Below the pieces are notes generated by a model that had not been told where the DNA came from, searched no databases, and saw only the letters and a program-made list of their open reading frames with translations. The translations under genes and the position numbers were made by a program. From SIG299 sp964632165 (GTDB lineage Bacteria > Bacillota > Clostridia > Lachnospirales > Lachnospiraceae), in contig CAZWCZ010000001.1 in the NCBI GenBank assembly GCA_964632165.1, positions 1 to 64,000 on the forward strand: DNA of 64,000 bases, given 5' to 3'. Within the stretch, counting starts at the first letter, position 1, and each line of letters opens with the position of its first letter. Positions 42,555 through 50,577 of this stretch are shown here, piece by piece.

Positions 42555-45458
42555 CTATTGTAATAATTGCAAATTAAACTCTTTGCGCTTGTAATTGATT
42601 TCTTCATTAATGTAGCGTACATACTCTGTCAGAGCTTCCCGCGCCTGCATCGTCTTAGAAACAACAGTGGTATAAAATGCGTTATTTACATTTCTCCATG
42701 TGAAATATCCTCCCGGAACCTGCGGGATTCCCTGCAGATGCTGCATCTGTTTTGATAATTCCCGGTATTCCGATACTGACCACGGAAGCGATGCCAATGC
42801 TTCTTTATTTGCTGTAGCATATCTGGCTGCCTCTCCCATGATGCCTTCCAGTTCGAGACCATACGCCGTTTGTATTTCCGCACTGGTCCACCACTTTAAA
42901 AATTCCCAGGCTGCTTCCTTGTCCTCGCACGCTTCCATCATGATCGCAGCCCCGCCGCCGCAAGCTGCCGTAATATCAAGTGTTCCGTCTTCCTGTACTG
43001 TTCCCGGAATGGTAGTAAATCCCCACAGTCCCTTGATGTCCGGAGCGGAAGCTATCAGTTCGTTATACGTGGTATAATCCGCGATGATGATTGGTGCCTC
43101 TCCGGTACGGAACCGGTTTGTCAGGCTTGTTGCCCTGTCAAGCGTATATAATGTGTAATATTCCGTGTATTCTTTAAACACATTGATTGCAACTTCAGAA
43201 TCAAGGTTGGATGCCATTCCTCCTTCTTTGTAATAGGAACCGCCGTTCTGAAAAAGCATTGAAGCAAAGGTTGTCTCCGTCGGCAGCATTCCGAGATCCA
43301 TCTGATTATTGGAAAATACAGACAAGATCACTTTTACTTCATCCCATGTAGAAGGAATCTCTACATCCAACTCCTTCAAAATATCTTTTCTGTAAAATAA
43401 CATTGGGAAAGAAAGCGTCTCCGGCAGACCGAACACCTTGCCTTCATATTCGTATGGAGTCCACGCGCCTTCAATGAAATCATCCCTAATTTCATCCAAA
43501 TCCTCAAACTGCGACAAATCCACCGCCGCATTACGCATACCGAAATTCATCGGTATCTCTCCTGATACGCCCAAGGCTACATCCGGACCTTCCCCGGCAA
43601 GTGTTGCCTGAAGCAAAGTTCCCATATCAACCAACATAACATTGACGCTGATCCCTTTTTCGTAAGTAAATTTTTCATCTACCAGTCTTTTCAGGATATT
43701 GGCCTGATCTCGCCCACTGCCTATCCACACCGTGATTGTTCTTTCTTCTCCTTCGGAAACATTTCCGATTACATTATAATCAATGATGAAAGAATATACA
43801 AGTTTCAGGATCTCATGCCAGAGCTTTCTGAAGAAACCATCCTTCACTTTCGGTTCCGGCTGATCCGGTGAATAAACAAAAAGCCGGTCGATCTGCAAAG
43901 GCTGTGAAGTAACATCGCCGATCCATGTTCCAAGTGCACTGATATTTGTTTTATATGTATCCAACACCTTGGAAAAACGTTCTATGTCATAACTCAGTTC
44001 ATCTAACTGGTCACGCATCGTAACAAGGATCCGTTCGTTTTCACCACTGACCCCTGCCATATTTCTCATCGTCACAATGATATCGGTCAGTTCTTCACTC
44101 AGTTCCTTTAATTCCTCTTCTGTTCCCGGAAGTGTTTCTCCCAGCTGATAATCCCGGTAAGAATCCGGTGCAACTCCCGTAATACGGATCACTTTACGGT
44201 AAATACTGTTCAGGCTCTGCAGCACGCCGTCAACCCGGTCAATAATATCAGAAAACTCATCCAGAACTACCTCCATCCGAATGGTATGTGTCCCTGCTTC
44301 CAGATAGATCCGATACGCATTTCCCTCAGAATCCGAAAGCGTATCCATTCTCCAGTCGCCGTCATAATTAAACTGATATCCTTCCAATTCTGCAAAAGGA
44401 ACTTCTCCATCGATCATTATCTTTCGATAGACCGGTATCCCCTGAACAAAATTCTGTTTTACATACATTGACATAATATAATATCCGCTCTCAGGTACCG
44501 TTACTTCCCACTCGATCCACTCTCCGACATCGCTCCAGTTAGTACCGCCGATCGAATTGTTCAAAAGGCATTTTGCACTATAAGGAGTTACCGCCGGTGT
44601 CGACTGATCCTGTACCGGATATAACATCTGAGATGACTTTTTTGTCGCATGTTCTGCTTCAACTTCTTCAAAAACTCCGGTAGTATCGGATGCTCCGGCA
44701 CTGTCCCAAATGTCTTTCATGTTCTCATAAGTTTCCGGTGCTTCTGAATTAGAAAGGATAATCGATCGAAGGACCAGCGGTTCCCGTAGCGACATAATGG
44801 TAATCGTGTGAAGTCCTTCAGTCAGATATACCGATAATCTTCCGGATACATATCCTTCTGCTTCCTGCAGATACGCTTCTACCCATTCCGGTTTTTCTAC
44901 CTGCTCTTCTCTTAAATCATTTCCCTGATTGTCTTTTTTCCATACTTCGCTTGCATTTCCCCATATTCTTGAAAATTCAATACAGTTCATTTCTGCAAAC
45001 GGAAGTTCCCCATCAATAAAGAAACTTCTCTGGATGGAAGAACCGTTACCTGCTACCGGATAATAGCAGATCGACATCTCGTACAAGCCCGCATGTTCGA
45101 TGTACACCTCATACTCGATCAAACCGGTATTTTCCGTATATACGGAGATTCCCGATTTTCCCTCGTAGTCTTCCATTTCCTGTACCGTCATTCCGTCTGT
45201 TCTCACGTAATCTCCGGCATCGATCACATAAATATCCTCCGGTCTTGTCTGATCTGCCTGCGCAATGTACTCGCGGTACCCAATGACCGTACTGTAATCG
45301 TCTTTTTTCTCCTCATACAGATCCAGTCCGTATTCCGTTTTTGCATTTGCTGTTTTCTCCGGCGTACTCCAAAAAGAAGTAAACAGACAGATTCCAGCCA
45401 TCCATCCGGCAAAGCACCTGCGCAACCGCTTATGGATATTTTTTTTGTTCTTTCTCAT
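42555..45458 (-). CDS. Large solute-binding protein with two N-terminal carbohydrate-binding-like modules
   Basis: A signal peptide (probable cleavage after ANA, residue 39) leads to two similar beta-sandwich modules at about 95-235 and 265-410. Both carry the CBM6/GH-linker style pattern of a jelly-roll: YEVYIEHAGLYEMSICYYP and WEVTVPESGYYIMSMYVKQ, each followed by a FIDGE or MIDGE turn and LHTITI or THTIRM. A helical segment (about 440-520) joins them to a family 1 solute-binding domain (about 590-960). No lipobox cysteine is visible, so anchoring is unclear. At 967 residues it is about twice the normal SBP length. It should bind a polymer and deliver oligosaccharide to the adjacent permeases. 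Confidence 0.82.
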   Translation of the reverse strand: MRKNKKNIHKRLRRCFAGWMAGICLFTSFWSTPEKTANAKTEYGLDLYEEKKDDYSTVIGYREYIAQADQTRPEDIYVIDAGDYVRTDGMTVQEMEDYEGKSGISVYTENTGLIEYEVYIEHAGLYEMSICYYPVAGNGSSIQRSFFIDGELPFAEMNCIEFSRIWGNASEVWKKDNQGNDLREEQVEKPEWVEAYLQEAEGYVSGRLSVYLTEGLHTITIMSLREPLVLRSIILSNSEAPETYENMKDIWDSAGASDTTGVFEEVEAEHATKKSSQMLYPVQDQSTPAVTPYSAKCLLNNSIGGTNWSDVGEWIEWEVTVPESGYYIMSMYVKQNFVQGIPVYRKIMIDGEVPFAELEGYQFNYDGDWRMDTLSDSEGNAYRIYLEAGTHTIRMEVVLDEFSDIIDRVDGVLQSLNSIYRKVIRITGVAPDSYRDYQLGETLPGTEEELKELSEELTDIIVTMRNMAGVSGENERILVTMRDQLDELSYDIERFSKVLDTYKTNISALGTWIGDVTSQPLQIDRLFVYSPDQPEPKVKDGFFRKLWHEILKLVYSFIIDYNVIGNVSEGEERTITVWIGSGRDQANILKRLVDEKFTYEKGISVNVMLVDMGTLLQATLAGEGPDVALGVSGEIPMNFGMRNAAVDLSQFEDLDEIRDDFIEGAWTPYEYEGKVFGLPETLSFPMLFYRKDILKELDVEIPSTWDEVKVILSVFSNNQMDLGMLPTETTFASMLFQNGGSYYKEGGMASNLDSEVAINVFKEYTEYYTLYTLDRATSLTNRFRTGEAPIIIADYTTYNELIASAPDIKGLWGFTTIPGTVQEDGTLDITAACGGGAAIMMEACEDKEAAWEFLKWWTSAEIQTAYGLELEGIMGEAARYATANKEALASLPWSVSEYRELSKQMQHLQGIPQVPGGYFTWRNVNNAFYTTVVSKTMQAREALTEYVRYINEEINYKRKEFNLQLLQ

Positions 45459-45502
45459 TTTATGTAAACCTCCACTCGCATCCCTGCTACCCTGCTCTTG
45501 TT

Positions 45503-47005
45503 CTATCTCTCTGTACGATTCATATCCAGATCAAGAACCAGCTCCGAATGTACTGACTGCTTTATGATCCGTGTGCATGCATAATCTACTTTCGGACAGG
45601 AAACACTCGGCCACATAAATTCATCCTCCGTTCTGTCTTTTGTCCATGCATGCTGCCCATTTGGAGAAAAAAGTGCTGCATTTTGAATTACGATATGATT
45701 CAGATGAATTCCTTCATCCGTATTGTATAATGTAATCTCTTCCCAATCCTCTGACGGTTCCGCCTGACGGTCTTTCTTTATATCGTCCGGAAAGTCGATC
45801 GCAAAATCCTGATACATGCTTAAATTGCTTCCGTCTGCTTTTGCATGGAACACTTCAAATTCTGCATGATCCACCTCTTTATTCCCGTCAGTAATGTCGA
45901 TGATGCTGAGGATTCCCAGATCATCCTGTTTTGAACAATCCAGCACCAGACGATAATCGTGTGACTCATCCAGGCTGACGGAAGATTCATACCAGGTAAA
46001 TCCGTTTTCTGCCTTTGTCCTTAACAGATTATAAAACAGATGCCATTCCTGCGTTCCTCCTGCATAGCAAAAACCTGCATCAATGCAGTTTAGGAATGTC
46101 TTATTTTCATCATAAACATCTACACCCAAAAATACATAAGCGTTGGTCCATTTCCCGTCGGATGCACGTCTCATGTTCCCTTTTACCTGACTCAGACAAA
46201 ATTCATAAGATGCTTTATTGTACCCGATCTTGGAATACACAACATAAGCCGGACCATCATTGTCGCCTTTATATTTCCCGCTGTTTTTAAATCCGAGATT
46301 TGTTTTGGACTCCTGCAATTTTTTCACAAAGCGTCGGGTGATCTCTCTTGGACGCGTGATCGCAGTTCCGACAACAGCAGCAAATGCACCGGTCGTCATC
46401 GCCTGCGCCAATTCTTCCCCACTCCAGATTCCGCCTTCTGCAATCACAGGTTTTCCTGATTTTTCCGCAAGCGTCCTCATCATATCATAATCCGGCAGAA
46501 CCGCACCCTGGGTATATGCAGTATAACCATGCATCGTCGTCCCGATAAAATCAAATCCGATCTCTGCCGCATGCATTCCTTCTTCTATCGTAGAACAGTC
46601 TGCCATAAACAGCTGTTCCGGATATTTTTCACGCACGGCACCAAAAAAATCATCCAATGTCTTCTCTTCCGGACGCATACGATTTGTTGCATCGATAGCA
46701 ATAATATCGGTTCCGCATGCTACCAGTGCATCTACCTCTTTCATTGTCGGAGTAATATAAACTTCACTGCCTTCATAATCTTTTTTTATAATTCCAATGA
46801 TCGGGAGATCTACTGTTTTTCTGATTTCCAGAATATCTTCCACACTGTTTGCACGGATCCCCTTCGCGCCTCCTTCCATTGCGGCATACGCCATCCTGCT
46901 CATAATATATGAACTGTGCAGCGGTTCACTTTCCAATGCCTGGCAGGAAACAATCAATCCTCCTTGGATCCGTTTCATGATTTCCCGATTTCTCTCATTT
47001 GTCAT
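45503..47005 (-). CDS. nanE: NanE-type ManNAc-6-P 2-epimerase fused to an unknown C-terminal domain
   Basis: The first 230 residues are a complete NanE barrel: SCQALE, IRANSV, GIIKKDY with the catalytic Lys, IIAIDAT, ADCST, and EGGIWS near the phosphate site. This enzyme converts N-acetylmannosamine 6-phosphate to N-acetylglucosamine 6-phosphate. About 265 further residues follow, rich in aromatic and beta-type stretches (AYVFLGVDVYDENKTF, EWHLFYNLL, DYRLVLDCS), which I cannot assign. Standard NanE is about 220-240 residues. The start is the ATG at 47005, six bases after AGGGGGG; the frame has an earlier in-frame ATG at 47020. It is the first gene of the long operon. Confidence 0.85.
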   Translation of the reverse strand: MTNERNREIMKRIQGGLIVSCQALESEPLHSSYIMSRMAYAAMEGGAKGIRANSVEDILEIRKTVDLPIIGIIKKDYEGSEVYITPTMKEVDALVACGTDIIAIDATNRMRPEEKTLDDFFGAVREKYPEQLFMADCSTIEEGMHAAEIGFDFIGTTMHGYTAYTQGAVLPDYDMMRTLAEKSGKPVIAEGGIWSGEELAQAMTTGAFAAVVGTAITRPREITRRFVKKLQESKTNLGFKNSGKYKGDNDGPAYVVYSKIGYNKASYEFCLSQVKGNMRRASDGKWTNAYVFLGVDVYDENKTFLNCIDAGFCYAGGTQEWHLFYNLLRTKAENGFTWYESSVSLDESHDYRLVLDCSKQDDLGILSIIDITDGNKEVDHAEFEVFHAKADGSNLSMYQDFAIDFPDDIKKDRQAEPSEDWEEITLYNTDEGIHLNHIVIQNAALFSPNGQHAWTKDRTEDEFMWPSVSCPKVDYACTRIIKQSVHSELVLDLDMNRTER

Positions 47006-47043
47006 GATATCCCCCCTCATAGTAAGTTCATTTTCTTATTTCT

Positions 47044-47072
47044 ATTATATCCATGGAAACGGCAAGTTTCAA
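47044..47072 (-). promoter_or_regulatory. Sigma-A-type promoter of the long glycan operon
   Basis: Minus-strand TTGAAA (47067-47072), a 17-base spacer and TATAAT (47044-47049) lie about 40 bases before the nanE start. This is close to consensus and is the only strong promoter I see for the 17 genes down to 23614. Confidence 0.78.
47056..47070. promoter_or_regulatory. Candidate operator in the nanE promoter
   Basis: GAAAC (47056-47060) and GTTTC (47066-47070) form an inverted repeat around GGCAA, lying across the spacer and -35 element. This is where a repressor such as the RpiR-type protein encoded at 52427-53272 could block RNA polymerase. The adjoining CAACAAATC (47070-47078, plus strand) recurs at 52367-52375 upstream of the other operon. 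Confidence 0.4.
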
Positions 47073-47157
47073 CAAATCGAGACTTTTGGAATTTAATTTC
47101 ACGTATCTTTTGCATTTTTGATTTTACTTTCATACAATAACCGGCTGATTTTGATAT

Positions 47158-47223
47158 AAAAAAGGACTATCTGTATCCGAGGCCGTATATTATTTCTACA
47201 TTCCTCAAAACAGGTAGTCCTTT
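47158..47223 (-). terminator. Terminator of the exported-protein operon
   Basis: A 14-bp stem with one mismatch (47161-47174 with 47210-47223) encloses 35 bases, which themselves can pair GAGG with CCTC. In the minus direction it is followed by a run of T residues (47158-47163). It lies 15 bases after the phosphoesterase stop at 47238 and upstream of the nanE promoter. Confidence 0.75.
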
Positions 47224-47237
47224 CTGATTTAAAAATT

Positions 47238-49178
47238 TTATTCTTCCTCAACAAGCGTCATTTGAACTGTTTTAGAATCCAGATCATAAGAAAGACGCAG
47301 ATTGCTGTTATAAATAGTTCTTGTGTTCAGGTTAGCAGCGCCGTAGTCTTCCACAGTTCCCTGAGAAAGTACATCCACCATTTCCGGAATTCCCGTACCA
47401 TGTCCCGTCAGTGCAAATCCGCCTTCCGGAATTACAATTTCAAACAAAGTATAACCGATGCCGCCGGATGCCCAGTCGTTTGCATAGCCGTCCAAAAGCT
47501 TTATTGCAGGATTCAACGTATAATCCGAATAACAGGTAAAATAACTCATGTTCATCGGACCGCCGTAGCCGCTCATCGGCCAAAGTACCGCATAAGCAAT
47601 TTTCCCTTCACTATCGACTACAACATAATATCTCCAACCGTTTCCAATCCAATTTTCCACACCGGAAGAAGTATCTGTAACATACTTCATCTTTGTTCCC
47701 GCTTTTGTCCACAGTGCAACCGCATCTGCTCCGGCATCCGCATTCACGGTCTTAATGGAAATACTGGTAGGTGCATTCGGATCAACTTCTATGTCTTTCG
47801 TTTCTACGGTCAGTGTCCCCTCTTTCGGATCATAAGTAAACACGCAGGTGCAGGCAGTCTTTCCGTCATAAACCAGCGTTTTTCCGTCTGCACAGTAGAA
47901 CCCGCCTTTCCATTCCGAACCGGAAGCCACGCGGAAATCACCGGTTATCTCTGTGTTTTCCGTAGTGAGCCGTTCTCCGTTGTATGCAAATACAATGGTG
48001 TTGCCATAATTAAAATTATAGGAAACCTGATATGTTCCGCTTGCTTCATCCAATTCTGCATCTGCATCATACGTACCGCAAAATGTAAGTCCGAGCTTAC
48101 TCGTATCTTCTTTACAGGAAACCGTAGTAATACCAAAATCTTCATCTACATAATAAATATATGTTTCTCTTGGCATGTCATTGTTTTCAAACAATGTTGA
48201 AAATCCTGTCTGCGGTCCGAATCCAAGAAGGATTCCATCCATTTCCACTTGAAAATCAAACAGATGTGCATGGCCGCAAAGGTATGCAACCGAACCAAAC
48301 TCTTTCATTTTTTCAAAAAATCCGGTATTTACGTTGGTAGGCCCATCTGTTCGGATGGAGCTGACATAAGCAGCAGACAGTTCCTGCTCTTTGATAAACG
48401 TTGCTCCCTTTCCGGAACGTGCAGACAGATAAGCACTGTAAAACTCCGGAAGCTGAATATGTGCAAACACGATAGAAGGAAGATACCCTTCTCCGTCATA
48501 GCATGAGCTAAGCTTTTCTATTTCCTCCGCATACCACGCAATCTGTCCCTCGGTAATAGATTCATATGAGCTTATCTTTCCGTCATATGTACCACTGTCC
48601 AACAGGATGATCGCACCAAGAAGTTCTGTACCGTCCTCATTTAACACGGAGATAGAAAAATTTCCGTAGCGATTGTTTCCGCTTTCTACATATCCGCTGT
48701 CATATAAGAGGTATTTCGTATCACATGAATCCAGGTATGCCGAAATATCCCGTTTTGAATACCCGGATTGTGTTCCTTCTGCATCATGGTTTCCGTAGAT
48801 AAACGTCCAAGGAATTTCATAGCTTTCCATAAGCGCTACAAAATCCTTTAACTTTTCTACTCCCGTAGACATGATGTTGTCCCCGGAACATACGATCAGA
48901 TCCGGTTTCTCGGTGTCTACAAGATACTGCATATATTCCTTTGTTCTTTCAGTCCTGTTGTTATGATAACTGTTGCCTTCTACACCAAAATGCAGATCGG
49001 CAAACTGAGCGATCCGGATCGGACGATCCGAAGGCATATATACAGCAAGACCATTTTCAACCTGTATTTTTTTTTCGTTATCTGAATCCTTATCCATTCC
49101 TCCACCACATGCTGCAGTCAATACAGACAAGCTGAGCAGGAGCAAAATGCCTGAGAGTAAATGCAACCTTTTCTTCAA
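47238..49178 (-). CDS. Calcineurin-type phosphoesterase lipoprotein
   Basis: A lipoprotein signal (lipobox LTAAC) is followed by a phosphoesterase domain (about 50-345) with dimetal motifs AQFADLHFG, CSGDNIM, YGNHDAEG, FAHIQ and CGHAHLFDF. The remaining 300 residues include a MORN-free, beta-rich region with repeated aromatic and glycine motifs (TFCGTYDADAELDEASGTYQ, WIGNGWRYYVVVDSEGK) that I cannot name. It resembles the purple-acid/Icc-type phosphodiesterases and may act on phosphorylated glycans or teichoic-acid-like polymers at the cell surface. It ends the three-gene operon starting at 52275. Confidence 0.83.
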   Translation of the reverse strand: MKKRLHLLSGILLLLSLSVLTAACGGGMDKDSDNEKKIQVENGLAVYMPSDRPIRIAQFADLHFGVEGNSYHNNRTERTKEYMQYLVDTEKPDLIVCSGDNIMSTGVEKLKDFVALMESYEIPWTFIYGNHDAEGTQSGYSKRDISAYLDSCDTKYLLYDSGYVESGNNRYGNFSISVLNEDGTELLGAIILLDSGTYDGKISSYESITEGQIAWYAEEIEKLSSCYDGEGYLPSIVFAHIQLPEFYSAYLSARSGKGATFIKEQELSAAYVSSIRTDGPTNVNTGFFEKMKEFGSVAYLCGHAHLFDFQVEMDGILLGFGPQTGFSTLFENNDMPRETYIYYVDEDFGITTVSCKEDTSKLGLTFCGTYDADAELDEASGTYQVSYNFNYGNTIVFAYNGERLTTENTEITGDFRVASGSEWKGGFYCADGKTLVYDGKTACTCVFTYDPKEGTLTVETKDIEVDPNAPTSISIKTVNADAGADAVALWTKAGTKMKYVTDTSSGVENWIGNGWRYYVVVDSEGKIAYAVLWPMSGYGGPMNMSYFTCYSDYTLNPAIKLLDGYANDWASGGIGYTLFEIVIPEGGFALTGHGTGIPEMVDVLSQGTVEDYGAANLNTRTIYNSNLRLSYDLDSKTVQMTLVEEE

Positions 49179-49194
49179 AGTACTTACCCCTTTC

Positions 49195-50538
49195 TTATTT
49201 GCTTTTTCTGTCCTTTTTCGGTTCTCTCAGTGCCAACCAGACACCAAGTGCCACTAATGCTGTGCCTACTACTACAATCAATACGGCAGCAATCATTTCT
49301 GTCGAGCCATAAGTTTCCGATGCCACTGCCTGTGTCCCGCTATTCGGTGTTGCTGTCGGTTCAGGCTCTTTTTCACGTTCTACCTTTGTCGCATAAACCG
49401 ATGGAGATAAATCAAACTGTGTTTCTCCAAATACCGACTTATCCCATGTGTCAGCATAACTTGCAAAGAAGCTTTCGTATTCAAATACTGCAACCCCGGC
49501 ACCTTTGCTCAATGCGGTCTGCAACTGATTCTTAAGGCTCTCTGATGTAAAGTCACTTTGAGAAGAGATACCCACCACTGCATTTGCTGCATTATTGGCA
49601 ACCTTGATCGTATCCGTTGTCAAAGATTCGATCAGATTCTCATAATATGCCATGGCAACTACCATATCACCGTATCCCTTATCCATCCACAGTTCTGCGC
49701 TCTGCATGAAGTATTCCTTACCCTCATCATAGAAAGGATATACCGACAAAGAAATAATAAGTTCCGGCTTGATATCTCTCAGACGATCAGAACAAAGCTT
49801 TACAAATTCTGTTACCATCTGCTGTTTGTAATTGATAAATGCCTGACCTTCATAGCTTTTAACTTTTGCCCCGGTAGGATCAAATCCTCTCTCGGCAATA
49901 AAAGCATTGATCGTATATTCATCAAATCCGTAGTCAACACTGTTGCTTCTTTCCGGATAACGTACATAGTCAAGCTGTAATCCGTCCAGGTCATAATTTT
50001 TGCAAAGGATCTCGTACAAACCAACGATCCATTCTCTGCATTCAGGCCGTGCCGGATTAAAGAAATACATTTTACCGTACATGGTATCTTCCCAGTTGTT
50101 TCCGTTCGTATCCGTCAGCAGCCAGTCCGTATTTTTATACTTTTTGTAAATAGGTCCGCCCCCGTCTTCCCACTGCATTCCTATAAAGAAAGACTCTACC
50201 CAGCAATGCAGCTGCATTCCACGGCTGTGACATGCGTCAATATATGCCTGCAGTACATCAAATCCTTCATAATCCGGATTCTGATACGTTGCATCATACT
50301 CTACCGGGAAAATAGTATATCCGTTAAATACGGTTTCCAGGAAGATCGTATTGAACCCTGCATCCTTCATCTGCTCCACATGTTCTTCCACTGCCTCTTT
50401 ATTGGTCTCCTTTGGTCTTACCCAGATGCCACGCAAAGGATTTTCTTCTGCTGCAGATACGGTGTTTGCAGGCAGGAAGCCTGCAAACATCGCAAACAGT
50501 AAAAGAAATGGAAATACTCTATTTATGATCCGTTTCAT
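49195..50538 (-). CDS. Membrane-anchored GHL10-type glycoside hydrolase-like protein
   Basis: A signal peptide (cleavage near VSA, residue 29) precedes a TIM-barrel of the DUF187/GHL10 group, starting LRGIWVRP and containing YDLDGLQLDYVRYPERS and LIISLSVYPFYDEG. The E. coli relative DigH (YddW) cleaves denuded peptidoglycan glycan strands. A Pro/Thr-rich linker (about 395-410), a membrane segment (about 418-438) and a basic tail (REPKKDRKSK) anchor it with the catalytic part outside; there is no LPXTG. It lies 39 bases after the triple-repeat gene and 16 before the phosphoesterase gene. Confidence 0.85.
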   Translation of the reverse strand: MKRIINRVFPFLLLFAMFAGFLPANTVSAAEENPLRGIWVRPKETNKEAVEEHVEQMKDAGFNTIFLETVFNGYTIFPVEYDATYQNPDYEGFDVLQAYIDACHSRGMQLHCWVESFFIGMQWEDGGGPIYKKYKNTDWLLTDTNGNNWEDTMYGKMYFFNPARPECREWIVGLYEILCKNYDLDGLQLDYVRYPERSNSVDYGFDEYTINAFIAERGFDPTGAKVKSYEGQAFINYKQQMVTEFVKLCSDRLRDIKPELIISLSVYPFYDEGKEYFMQSAELWMDKGYGDMVVAMAYYENLIESLTTDTIKVANNAANAVVGISSQSDFTSESLKNQLQTALSKGAGVAVFEYESFFASYADTWDKSVFGETQFDLSPSVYATKVEREKEPEPTATPNSGTQAVASETYGSTEMIAAVLIVVVGTALVALGVWLALREPKKDRKSK

Positions 50539-50577
50539 TTTTCACTGCTCCTTCAAAATTTCGTCTGCCTGTTTCGT

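Noticed and set aside
45503..47005. Reading the locus as a plain sialic acid operon because of NanE
   Set aside because: No lyase, sialidase or known sialic acid transporter is in the window, so this was kept only as one alternative.
47050..47072. Catabolite-responsive (cre) element in the nanE promoter
   Set aside because: ATGGAAACGG resembles half of a cre site, but the second half does not fit the consensus.
47262..48200. 312-codon plus-strand open frame opposite the phosphoesterase gene
   Set aside because: It is the antisense shadow of a well-supported lipoprotein gene, with no ribosome-binding site and a protein rich in Cys, Ile and Arg typical of reverse frames.
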